NCBI GenBank assembly: GCA_947571655.1
Contig: CANOYR010000016.1
Location: forward strand, 1 to 34,039
From: an uncultured Caryophanales bacterium
Lineage (GTDB): Bacteria; Bacillota_I; Bacilli_A; RF39; UBA660
Length of the DNA: 34,039 nucleotides
Reading direction: 5' to 3'
The position numbers and the translations under genes were made by a program. This document shows, one piece after another, positions 16,961 through 25,339 of the stretch. The notes under the pieces were generated by a model that searched no databases, was not told where the DNA came from, and saw only the letters and a program-made list of their open reading frames with translations. Numbering within the stretch: position 1 is the first letter of the stretch; the number at the start of each line of letters is the position of its first letter.

Positions 16961-17914
16961 TTATATCACATTTTTCCTTTTATTTTTTTCCGTTTCTTTT
17001 ATAATATAGATTGGTCTTTTTTTTGTTTCTAGGTATGTCTTTGAAAGGTATTCACCAATAATACCTGTACAAAAAAGCTGAACTCCTCCAACTAGAAACA
17101 TAATACATGCCATGCTTGGCCATCCACCGACTGGATCTCCCCAAATTAATGTTTTTGTAATAATTATGGTAATCAGAATGACTGCAATTAAGCAAAAAAC
17201 GAAACCAACAATAGCTGCAAATACAAGGGGTGCTGTTGAAAAAGCAACGATTCCTTCTACTGCATAGGAAAAAAGTTTTCCAAAGTTGAAATTTGTTTTT
17301 CCTGCAACCCTCTCTTCTATTTCGAACTCAATCCATTTGGTATCAAAACCAACAAAACTAAATAAACCTTTGGAATATCGATTATATTCCTGCATCGATA
17401 AAACGGCATCTACCATTTGTCTTGTCATTAAACGAAAATCTCTTGCACCAGGTACCATTTCTATACTTGAAATTTTTCCAATCACTTTATAAAACCATTT
17501 TGTAAAGAATTTTCTAAGAAAAGAATACCCTTTTCGATTGGTACTTTTTGTAGCTACACAATCATATTCTTCTGTTTCTAATATCGTAAACATTTCTTCT
17601 AATAAGCTTGGTGGGTCCTGTAAATCTGCATCCATTGTTGTAACATAATCCCCCGTTGATGATTCTAATCCTGCATACATTGCAGATTCTTTTCCAAAGT
17701 TTCTAGAGAAGGAAATATAGTGGACTCTTTGATCCTTATCTGCTAGGTTTCTAAGTTCATGTAAAGTTTTATCAGTAGAACCATCATTTACAAAGATAAA
17801 TTCAAAATCAGCTTTTTTCTTCATTGTTTCAGTGATTTCATTTACTGTTTTATAAAAAAGTGGAATGGAAGCTTCTTCATTATGACATGGAACCACAATC
17901 GATATTTTTTTCAT
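16961..17914 (-). CDS. GtrB/DPM1-like membrane glycosyltransferase (family 2)
   Basis: 317 residues. GT-A domain (residues ~1-230) with S-I-V-V-P-C-H-N-E-E, F-V-N-D-G-S-T-D, and T-M-D-A-D-L-Q-D-P-P, then two C-terminal membrane helices. This is the pattern of enzymes that load a sugar onto undecaprenyl phosphate for glycan decoration (GtrB, CsbB, YkoT). GGAGGGG precedes the ATG. Probably supplies lipid-linked sugar to the glycan cluster beside it; the donor cannot be read from sequence. Confidence 0.9.
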   Translation of the reverse strand: MKKISIVVPCHNEEASIPLFYKTVNEITETMKKKADFEFIFVNDGSTDKTLHELRNLADKDQRVHYISFSRNFGKESAMYAGLESSTGDYVTTMDADLQDPPSLLEEMFTILETEEYDCVATKSTNRKGYSFLRKFFTKWFYKVIGKISSIEMVPGARDFRLMTRQMVDAVLSMQEYNRYSKGLFSFVGFDTKWIEFEIEERVAGKTNFNFGKLFSYAVEGIVAFSTAPLVFAAIVGFVFCLIAVILITIIITKTLIWGDPVGGWPSMACIMFLVGGVQLFCTGIIGEYLSKTYLETKKRPIYIIKETEKNKRKNVI

Positions 17915-18013
17915 TTTATCCCCTCCGCTGAAATTATCATAACATAAAACTCACTTTTTTGTAAGATTTCTAGTATCATTTTACATTCATTCGAAAAGAA
18001 AAAAAATCCTTAG

Positions 18014-18859
18014 TTAATCATTCAATAGATTTCTTCCCCCAAAGATTAACATATAAATAAAATATCCTATTAGTAAGGTACTGATGTTACTGAATATTAC
18101 GGTATTCAGAATGGAGGTAATGTTAAAAAGAATCAAAAATACTAAAAAGTGCACTAGAAAACAACAGAAACTGAATATACATAATTTTCTTGAAACTTTT
18201 CTTGCATTATGATTTTTTAATGAATACATTAGAATTGTAATTACATAGGATGTTATCCATAATATAAAATGTACTCCTAAATTTGTTGTTTTTTTGTAGT
18301 TAAAAAATATTAGTTGTAAAATTAAAAAAAGTATTCCAAAAGAAAAGTATTGAAGAATTGTTTTAGAAAAAGTTTTTTTAGATTCTTCCTTTATATATTT
18401 TTCAATAATTGTACACATTTTTTTATTATCCCTTTTATAAACTTTAGGATGAAACGATTTTATTTTTTTTAGAGTTTTTTCAAGATTTGATATTTCTAAA
18501 CATGGAAGAATATAACCTTCTTTTCCAAATTCTTCAACTACTTGTATTTGGTGATCATTTACATGTTCTTTGTATTTAGAAAGTCTTGGAATTGCAATTA
18601 CCCTTTTTTCTCTAGATACGCTATCAAAAATAGATCCTACTCCACCATGAGTAATTAAAACATTACATTTATCTATTAGCTTTTCAAATTCATCTTTTGG
18701 TAAATAGTCAAATATTTTCATTTTGTTACTAGAATATTTTGTGTATCCAGCTTGTACAATTACCTCTTCTTGAATTATTTTTTTGTCAATTAGTCGTTCA
18801 ATTTCAATCAATAGTCTTTCAAAACTTTTATCCTGTGTACCTAAAGTTACTAATATCAT
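18014..18859 (-). CDS. Alg13-like glycosyltransferase fused to a polytopic membrane domain
   Basis: 281 residues. Residues ~1-165 are the GT28 C-terminal (Alg13/EpsF-type) domain: L-V-T-L-G-T-Q-D-K-S-F at the start, T-H-G-G-V-G-S near 91-97, and a conserved H-x-x-H-Q-like turn (H-V-N-D-H-Q). Residues ~168-281 have about four hydrophobic helices, distantly like the GtrA/DPMS type. It follows an Alg14-like gene, which normally tethers the soluble Alg13 subunit to the membrane. The extra membrane domain is unusual because such transferases are usually ~160 residues. Confidence 0.83.
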   Translation of the reverse strand: MILVTLGTQDKSFERLLIEIERLIDKKIIQEEVIVQAGYTKYSSNKMKIFDYLPKDEFEKLIDKCNVLITHGGVGSIFDSVSREKRVIAIPRLSKYKEHVNDHQIQVVEEFGKEGYILPCLEISNLEKTLKKIKSFHPKVYKRDNKKMCTIIEKYIKEESKKTFSKTILQYFSFGILFLILQLIFFNYKKTTNLGVHFILWITSYVITILMYSLKNHNARKVSRKLCIFSFCCFLVHFLVFLILFNITSILNTVIFSNISTLLIGYFIYMLIFGGRNLLND

Positions 18860-18900
18860 AGTTTCTTCACCTACTCTAACGATTTTTTTCTTTTACCAAT

Positions 18901-18979
18901 TCTATTTATTTTATTTTCATCAATACTATTTTGCTATCTATTTATTTTATTTTCATCAATACTATTTTGCTATCTATTT
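18901..18979. repeat. 36-bp tandem repeat, 2.2 copies
   Basis: Two exact copies (18901-18936 and 18937-18972), then seven bases of a third, all in the spacer between the Alg14-like and Alg13-like genes. Confidence 0.95.
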
Positions 18980-18982
18980 GTT

Positions 18983-19453
18983 TTAATAAATCCAACCACC
19001 ATAGATTGCATTTGGATATAACTTTAGCATACTTTTCCACTGCACAATAAACAAGTCAGCAAAATGATAAATTAATCGCCCTGTAATTGTTTTTGTATGA
19101 ATGTTGGCAAATGATTCTATATAGATAATTTTACTGCCAAATAATTTTCCAATACAACACATTGGTCCAGCGGTATGAGCACCAGTTGTAATAATAAATT
19201 TTGGTTGAAATCGTAAATAATAATATAAACTTTTTAAACAGTTCCCTAATAATTTCCATGGGTAACTCCATGGATGAATCTTAGTTCCATAAAATAAATG
19301 ATTGACTTTTCCTGGATACTTTTTTTCTAAATAAATACTCGATTTTGTATGTTCTGTAATTATACGAAAATCATAATTAGAAAATAGTCGTTCTAAACAC
19401 ATCATTTCTGTTAAATGACCTCCTGTACTAGAAATAAATAACACTTTTTCCAT
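18983..19453 (-). CDS. Alg14-like glycosyltransferase anchor subunit (PssD/EpsE type)
   Basis: 156 residues, normal for bacterial Alg14-like subunits. The start F-I-S-S-T-G-G-H-L-T-E-M contains the GGH motif; I-I-T-T-G-A-H-T-A-G-P and Y-I-E-S-F-A appear in the usual order. It partners the Alg13-like protein encoded downstream to make one two-part glycosyltransferase acting on a lipid-linked sugar. The gene starts 1 bp after the stop of the GT4 gene, so they are cotranscribed. Confidence 0.92.
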   Translation of the reverse strand: MEKVLFISSTGGHLTEMMCLERLFSNYDFRIITEHTKSSIYLEKKYPGKVNHLFYGTKIHPWSYPWKLLGNCLKSLYYYLRFQPKFIITTGAHTAGPMCCIGKLFGSKIIYIESFANIHTKTITGRLIYHFADLFIVQWKSMLKLYPNAIYGGWIY

Positions 19454-19454
19454 A

Positions 19455-20600
19455 CTATCCTCTTTTCTTTAAAAGATTTATCCATTTGTCTTTTACTTGC
19501 TCTTTTGTATAACTATGACTTATTCTTCTAGCCTCTTTTCCTAGTTTTTTTCGTTTATTTAAGTTACTGGTTAATTCTAGGACCTGATTTGCCATTTCAT
19601 TAAAATCTCTATTTTCTATTAAATATCCGTTTTCTCCATTTGTAATTAAGTCATTTGCACCTTCTGCAGAGGAAAATGCAATACATGGAATTCCATGAGA
19701 CATCGCCTCTATTAATACAATTCCAAAGGATTCTGTATAAGATGTCATTAAGTAAATGGATGATTTTTCTAAACATTCATCAACTTTTTCTCTACTGAGG
19801 TAGCCATGTAATTCTACAAAATCTGTTAAATGATATTGATAAATTAAATCTACAATTTTGTTTTTCTCAGCACCATCACCAATTAAACACAATTTCCAGT
19901 TTGGCTTTTTTTTATGAATTAGGTTAAATACTTCAATTAAGTCAACAAATCCTTTTTCTCTAGAAAAACGGCCGATAGAAACTAGTGTATGTTCTTTTAA
20001 AGTGGAAACGTTTTCTGGAATTTTATCAATCATATTTGGAATATAAACACATTTACATTTTAATTGTTTTTTTCTAAACTCTTTTTTGTAAAAGGAACGA
20101 AGAGAATTCGAAACGAGTACTAAACGATCTAATTTTTTACAGGAGTTTACTACTTCTTTGATATATTTTTCGTCCTGATGATGATGATTATGCTCCCAAC
20201 CTATTTTATATATTTTCTTTTTTCCATAGTCGCCTAACCAATTATTAAATAACACCCTTGTAGAAATGATGATATCACTATCACATTGCTTGATAGCAGC
20301 AACTGTTTTTTTTCTACGAAGCATTAAAACCATAAGAGCCTTATAAGTTTCTTTTATAAAGGTAAATGGTCTTATTTTTTTTATCGATTTTTTCCATTCT
20401 TCACGATTGGGTTTTAAATTTTCTATTAAGTAATGTATTTCAACATTGGAATTAACAGAAAAAGCTGGTTGTTCTTCTAACCGGTAAGTGGAAATAATTT
20501 CTACTTTATATTGATTACAAAGTAAATTTGCCAAATTAATAATGCTTTTCTCTATTCCTCCATATCCTAAATGAAGTGCTAAAATGCTTACTTTTTTCAT
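19455..20600 (-). CDS. Family 4 glycosyltransferase
   Basis: 381 residues, GT-B fold. N-terminal L-H-L-G-Y-G-G-I-E-K-S; the C-terminal domain carries S-I-G-R-F-S-R-E-K-G, G-D-G-A-E-K, and the E-x7-E motif in S-F-G-I-V-L-I-E-A-M-S-H-G. Similar to capsule, teichoic acid or exopolysaccharide transferases that retain the anomeric configuration. First gene of a group with the Alg14-like, Alg13-like and GtrB-like genes; together they look like part of a surface glycan assembly route. No flippase or polymerase is within the window. Confidence 0.92.
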   Translation of the reverse strand: MKKVSILALHLGYGGIEKSIINLANLLCNQYKVEIISTYRLEEQPAFSVNSNVEIHYLIENLKPNREEWKKSIKKIRPFTFIKETYKALMVLMLRRKKTVAAIKQCDSDIIISTRVLFNNWLGDYGKKKIYKIGWEHNHHHQDEKYIKEVVNSCKKLDRLVLVSNSLRSFYKKEFRKKQLKCKCVYIPNMIDKIPENVSTLKEHTLVSIGRFSREKGFVDLIEVFNLIHKKKPNWKLCLIGDGAEKNKIVDLIYQYHLTDFVELHGYLSREKVDECLEKSSIYLMTSYTESFGIVLIEAMSHGIPCIAFSSAEGANDLITNGENGYLIENRDFNEMANQVLELTSNLNKRKKLGKEARRISHSYTKEQVKDKWINLLKKRG

Positions 20601-20672
20601 GCCATCACCTTATTTTAATTATATAATAGATTTCAAGAGAAAGTAAAGAAAAGCTATCAAATTCCTGTCAGT

Positions 20673-23123
20673 TTATGATTTCTTTTTGAATTTTGATATT
20701 CGACATATTATGATAAATCCTATTAGAAATTCAAATAGACATTCAGCGATTAAAAAGACCTTTACTTGCTTCTTATCTACCGCTGTTTTTGGTGGCATGA
20801 TTGGTTCATTTTGTAAATCTATGGTGATTTCTTTTTCTAGTTCCGTAATTTTAAATTCTACTTTCGAAGAGTCTAGAATATAATCTCTATTGCTTTTTGA
20901 CTCTTCTAAATAATATTCTCCTAGAGGAATTTTTTCTAATACTGCAATCCCATTCTGGTCTGTTATCATTGTTGTAATGAATTTTCCGTCTTTTGTGTAG
21001 ATAGAAAAATATGTGTCTGCTATCGGATTTCCTGTTATGGAATCCTTTTTTAAAATTGTTAGATTACCCTTTTTTAAATAATTATATACTTTTAACTTTG
21101 TTTCTAAATTATCTGGAGTTATTTCTACAAAATATTTCTTTTCGTTTTTAATATATGAATCCAAAAAAGTGGCTTCTATTACACTATATTTACCGATTGG
21201 CAATGAAATTTGAATATTTCCGTCGGAATTTGTTTCTTTCTGTATCACTAAATTGCCTTTAGAATAAAGTTTTGTTCCATCTCCCGATAGGATATCTTCT
21301 TCTGCATAAACTGAAAAGTAAATATTTTCTAATCCTATGTAACTATAATGAAAACCCTTTTGAATTTCAACGATTTCTCCTTGTTTTTGAATTATTAAGG
21401 TTCCAATCTTTGGTTCATTGTAGATTTCTAAACTGATTATTTTTCCATAATTTGGATCATTTATTGTTTCTATTTCTTCTGAAATACGAAAGGTAAATGG
21501 TTGATTTAATGGATAGTAACCATATGGTGGATTAATTTCTTCTAATTGATAATTTCCTGCTGCTAATGGTTCTGCAGTAATAAAGAATCCTTGTTCATTT
21601 GTAGTAAAAACCTCTATCATTTCTCCATTTGGATAAGATAGTCTTTGCTTAATATATTCTCCTGTATCTAAATTTTTGATTCGAAATGAAGCATTTCCTA
21701 TTATTATTTCTTTTTTTGTTTTTGCATCCTTTTTTACTACTTTTAGGTATCTTTTTATCGGTTCATTTTTAAAAATAAATTGATATTCTTGATTCATTTT
21801 TTCTTCAATTGTTACAAAAAAATCATCGACGAATTGATGTTCTTTTTTTCCCTTACTTTGATGAAATCGATAGGTTCCATATGGTAATGTAATTTCCACC
21901 TGTCCAGATAAATTTGTTTTAATTTTATCTATTAATTTATCTTGAGAGTTATAAACTTCAAACTCTGCATTTTCCTCTTCTTTTAGAGTTGTCCCCTCTT
22001 CTGAATATTTTTGTATTTTTACTTTTCCTTTATATACAATATCTCTTGACGTAAATGTAATTACTGGAACATTTAAATTAATATTATACTCCATTGGATC
22101 TATTCGATATCCCTTCCCACTTTTTACTTCTTTTATGTAATAAGTTCCGTAAGCTAGGGAATCTATTGTAACAGATTGATTCCCAGTAATTTGAATTGTT
22201 TTGATTACTTTATGATTTTCATCATATAATTCATAAGTTGTCCCCTCAAACGATGCATCTCCTTGTGGTTTTTGATTCCCAGTTTCCTGATCCACCTTTT
22301 TTAATATAATTTTACCAGATTCTACCTTTATTTTGAAGGAAGTTGTAATTTTTGGATAGTTTCCACGAACCATTAAATTTTGACTACTAGGACTAACATA
22401 AAGTAGTGTTTTTCTTGTAGTATCTTCTTTTGTTAATTCGATTTCTGCACTTCCAATTCTATTCATCATTACTCGAATTCTAGAATCATTATGTTTTTCA
22501 TAAAAAATATCGTCTTTTGTACTTATTTCATAGTTTTTTATTACATGATTGGTATCTTCAATGGTAGTGTATTTTCCCATATTAACTGTATGTATAGTGT
22601 TTGCAAAGCTTGGTAATACTTCATGTTGTGCAATTAAACTTTCAATTTCTGATATTTCACTTTCAAATTTTGATACTCGATTTCCATTTAATGTATCTGT
22701 AAAGTAGATGGTACTATTCGGTTCTAGCGTTTTCCAAATTAAAAATTGACTTGCAGCATACCAATTATCGGTTGTATGATTTTCATACTCATATCCATAA
22801 TAACCAATTAGCTGAATTCTTTTCCACTGTTCCTCTGTAATTGCTGCACGTTCCGCATATTTGGTTACATATCCATCTATTTTTTTATTTGGAATTAAAT
22901 CTGTCCATAATTCAATGCAGTAAGCTGCTTGATTATCACTATCTCTTCGAAATATTTTCATCTGTTCATACTTTCCTGTAGATTCTCCAGGTTTAAATTT
23001 CTTTAAATAGGCATTTGTTACTGCTTCCCCTTCATGAAAAGAATCACTTTGTGCCAAAACATTATTCGTTAAACAAGCAATACTTATCATTCCTAAAAAT
23101 AAAAATAATTTTAAATATTTCAT
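20673..23123 (-). CDS. Thioester-domain adhesin with multiple Cna-B/SpaA-type repeats
   Basis: 816 residues. A signal peptide is cut near V-L-A/Q (24/25). The next ~150 residues are a thioester domain: A-A-Y-C-I-E-L with Cys69, and N-W-Y-A-A-S-Q-F-L-I-W with Gln126; the Cys and Gln would form an internal thioester that can bind host amines. About five to six Cna-B/SpaA β-domains follow, each opening with K-x-x-K/D and closing with an F-K-N-E-P or Y-N-E-P-like strand, plus late Glu residues that fit internal isopeptide bonds. The C-terminus has P-P-K-T-A, a hydrophobic helix and a Lys-rich tail, a variant sorting signal. No sortase lies nearby. Likely stiff stalked adhesin. Confidence 0.9.
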   Translation of the reverse strand: MKYLKLFLFLGMISIACLTNNVLAQSDSFHEGEAVTNAYLKKFKPGESTGKYEQMKIFRRDSDNQAAYCIELWTDLIPNKKIDGYVTKYAERAAITEEQWKRIQLIGYYGYEYENHTTDNWYAASQFLIWKTLEPNSTIYFTDTLNGNRVSKFESEISEIESLIAQHEVLPSFANTIHTVNMGKYTTIEDTNHVIKNYEISTKDDIFYEKHNDSRIRVMMNRIGSAEIELTKEDTTRKTLLYVSPSSQNLMVRGNYPKITTSFKIKVESGKIILKKVDQETGNQKPQGDASFEGTTYELYDENHKVIKTIQITGNQSVTIDSLAYGTYYIKEVKSGKGYRIDPMEYNINLNVPVITFTSRDIVYKGKVKIQKYSEEGTTLKEEENAEFEVYNSQDKLIDKIKTNLSGQVEITLPYGTYRFHQSKGKKEHQFVDDFFVTIEEKMNQEYQFIFKNEPIKRYLKVVKKDAKTKKEIIIGNASFRIKNLDTGEYIKQRLSYPNGEMIEVFTTNEQGFFITAEPLAAGNYQLEEINPPYGYYPLNQPFTFRISEEIETINDPNYGKIISLEIYNEPKIGTLIIQKQGEIVEIQKGFHYSYIGLENIYFSVYAEEDILSGDGTKLYSKGNLVIQKETNSDGNIQISLPIGKYSVIEATFLDSYIKNEKKYFVEITPDNLETKLKVYNYLKKGNLTILKKDSITGNPIADTYFSIYTKDGKFITTMITDQNGIAVLEKIPLGEYYLEESKSNRDYILDSSKVEFKITELEKEITIDLQNEPIMPPKTAVDKKQVKVFLIAECLFEFLIGFIIICRISKFKKKS

Positions 23124-23206
23124 AAAACCCTCCTGTTCTAACTAACATTATTTATAAAAAATCTATTGTCGTACAAAAAAAATGAAATTTCTTTTTTAAA
23201 ATAAGT

Positions 23207-23212
23207 TATAAT
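23207..23212 (+). promoter_or_regulatory. Possible -10 of the amidohydrolase gene
   Basis: TATAAT 30 nt before the ATG, with AGGAGG in between. No clear -35. Confidence 0.35.
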
Positions 23213-23242
23213 AAGTATTAGAAACCAAAATAGGAGGATTTT

Positions 23243-24538
23243 ATGATTCTAGTTATTAAAAATGGAACTGTTATTACAATGAATGAAAAAAGAAAAGAAA
23301 AGTATGAAAAGTTGGATATTGTCATTACAGATGATACTATTACCTCAGTAGAAGAAAATTATCAAGGACCTTATGATAAAATAATCGATGCATCCAATAA
23401 AATTGTACTTCCTGGATTAATCAACTGTCATACCCACCTGGGAATGAGTATTTTCCGTGCTACCAATGATAATCTTACTCTACAAGATTGGTTACATAAA
23501 AAAATATGGCCAATTGAAAGCCTTATGACAGATGAAGATATTTATTATACAACACTTCTTTCTTGTCTTGAAATGATTAAAACTGGTACTACCACATCAA
23601 ATGATATGTACTTTGGAATCAATGGAAGTTTGAAGGCAATCAAAGAGACCAAAATTCGAAGTGTATTTTCTAGATTCCTAATTGGGAATATGGATCCATC
23701 CTCTTTGGAAAAAATCGAAGAATTCAGGAATCTTGTTATAGAAAATCAGGGAAATGATCTATTAACCTTTACTGTAACTCCCCATTCTTTATATACTTGT
23801 AATCAAGAATATTTAGAAAAATGTCAAGAAATAGCTTCAGAATTTAATTTACCAATTCATATTCATTATTGTGAAAATCTTTCTGAAGTAGAAGAAATCA
23901 AAAAAAATTATCACAAATTACCAGCTGAGGTTTTACAAGAACTTGGTTATTTCAAACAGAAATTAATTTTAGCTCATGGTACTTTCATTAGTGAAGAGGA
24001 ACAAGAGCTTCTATCAAAATTTGATGTTTCTATTGTAACTAATCCAGTAAGTAATCTTAATTTAGGGTGTGGAATTGCTGACTTAGTAAGTTATCAAAAA
24101 AATGGAATTAACGTATGCTTAGGAACCGATGGTCAAGGAAGTGGAAACAACTTAAATATGTTCTATCATATGTCCCTAGTCGATCAACTTCAAAAAGCAA
24201 AATATCAAGACCCAACGGTAATGCAATCTTATGATGTATTAAAAATGGCAACGATCAATGGAGCAAAGGCATTAAATTTAGACCATAAGATTGGTTCTAT
24301 TGAAGAAGGTAAAAAAGCAGATCTTGTTATCTTAGATTTGAATAGTACAGAAATTTATCCTACGATTGATTTAATTAATCAAGTCGTTCATAATGTAGAA
24401 AGTAACAATGTTGATACAACTATCATTAATGGACAAATCTTAATGAAAAATCATCAATTTTCTTTCGAAATTGATGAAAGTGAGTTAGTAAAAAATATTG
24501 ATAGAATCACAAGTCACTTGATGTCCGAAAAAAAATAA
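23243..24538 (+). CDS. mtaD: Amidohydrolase, 5-methylthioadenosine/S-adenosylhomocysteine deaminase type
   Basis: 431 residues. Metal-dependent TRZ/ATZ-type deaminase. H-T-H-L-G-M at His63/His65 gives the first metal pair; then W-L-H-K-K-I-W-P, the E-M-I-K-T-G-T-T-T-S segment, H-I-H-Y-C-E, and L-G-T-D-G-Q-G-S-G-N-N. Expected reaction is deamination of MTA or SAH to the inosyl compound for methionine and SAM recycling; a nearby specificity cannot be excluded (guanine and related deaminases share the fold). Its RBS is AGGAGG. It is the only plus-strand gene in this half and converges on the signal-peptidase gene. Confidence 0.85.
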   Translation: MILVIKNGTVITMNEKRKEKYEKLDIVITDDTITSVEENYQGPYDKIIDASNKIVLPGLINCHTHLGMSIFRATNDNLTLQDWLHKKIWPIESLMTDEDIYYTTLLSCLEMIKTGTTTSNDMYFGINGSLKAIKETKIRSVFSRFLIGNMDPSSLEKIEEFRNLVIENQGNDLLTFTVTPHSLYTCNQEYLEKCQEIASEFNLPIHIHYCENLSEVEEIKKNYHKLPAEVLQELGYFKQKLILAHGTFISEEEQELLSKFDVSIVTNPVSNLNLGCGIADLVSYQKNGINVCLGTDGQGSGNNLNMFYHMSLVDQLQKAKYQDPTVMQSYDVLKMATINGAKALNLDHKIGSIEEGKKADLVILDLNSTEIYPTIDLINQVVHNVESNNVDTTIINGQILMKNHQFSFEIDESELVKNIDRITSHLMSEKK

Positions 24539-24548
24539 ATTCTAAATA

Positions 24549-24585
24549 ATAAAGCCCTAACATCAATTAATTATTAGGGCTTTAT
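24549..24585. terminator. Bidirectional intrinsic terminator
   Basis: Perfect 12-bp inverted repeat ATAAAGCCCTAA (24549-24560) / TTAGGGCTTTAT (24574-24585) with a T-run downstream on the plus strand and A-rich sequence upstream. It ends both the mtaD gene and the minus-strand cluster. Confidence 0.92.
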
Positions 24586-24593
24586 TTTTTATA

Positions 24594-25328
24594 TTAATTT
24601 TTATATGTTTTGTTAGTATTTAAAGAGGTAAAATTATCAATCATATCATTTTCATTAAATGGGATAAAATTTTGGGTTTTTTCATATTCTTCATCTTCTT
24701 CGTCTAATATATTATTTTCTACTGTTGTGATTTTTGAATCCTCTTCTTCTAAGTTCATTTCTTTTTCTTCTGGTTCATCTTCTTTCGTAATTATAGATTC
24801 TTCCTTTTTTATTGTAGTGTCTAATATTTTTATATTTAATTTTTCAAATGGAAAAAATGCAAGAATTAATAATACTATAATTACTAGTACAAAAGAAACT
24901 ATATCTGTAATTATGAAACCTAAAAATGGTATTTTGAATAAGTAAATCCCTTCTACTTCCTCAAATGTTACTAGTCGATCATCTTTATCACTGTTATTAT
25001 CTCCCTTAGTCGTAAAGTACTTTTTGCCATCTTTAGAGATTATATTAATTACTCGATGTGTAATTGTTACATTTCCTTCTTTAAATGTAATAATTTTTCC
25101 TACTTGAATATCACTTTCAGAACATTTTCTCGTTATGATGATATCATTTGCATTTAATGATGGACTCATGCTGTTTGTTGCATCTATAAATATTTTATAA
25201 CCAAACAGAGTCAGTCTTTCTTCTGGATTCCTTATTTTATTATATACTATAAAACATACACAAGTTATCAATAATATTAAAAATATATGGTATAAGGTTT
25301 TTAGTATAGTTTTTATTATTTTTTTCAT
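24594..25328 (-). CDS. sipW: ER-type signal peptidase I, SipW-like
   Basis: 244 residues. Membrane helix at ~12-30, then T-N-S-M-S-P-S-L with Ser53 as the nucleophile and I-T-H-R-V-I with His91 in place of the usual Lys, the Ser-His type of Bacillus SipW and eukaryotic signalases. K-G-D-N-N near residue 108 is the third block. A second helix lies at ~133-158. About 85 further residues are mostly Asp/Glu/Ser and would face the cytoplasm, longer than SipW usually is. It is the last gene of the cluster and lies 11 bp after a protein with the T-Y-S-R signal; it is expected to cut the six signals encoded upstream. Confidence 0.9.
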   Translation of the reverse strand: MKKIIKTILKTLYHIFLILLITCVCFIVYNKIRNPEERLTLFGYKIFIDATNSMSPSLNANDIIITRKCSESDIQVGKIITFKEGNVTITHRVINIISKDGKKYFTTKGDNNSDKDDRLVTFEEVEGIYLFKIPFLGFIITDIVSFVLVIIVLLILAFFPFEKLNIKILDTTIKKEESIITKEDEPEEKEMNLEEEDSKITTVENNILDEEDEEYEKTQNFIPFNENDMIDNFTSLNTNKTYKN

Positions 25329-25339
25329 TTTCTATCTTC

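Noticed and set aside
18901..18979. CRISPR-like repeat
   Set aside because: The copies are directly adjacent with no spacers, so it is a simple tandem repeat. No cas genes were seen.
24610..24945. Plus-strand 111-residue frame
   Set aside because: It is antisense to the acidic tail of the signal peptidase; Ser/Phe-rich composition is a shadow of GAA/GAT codons.
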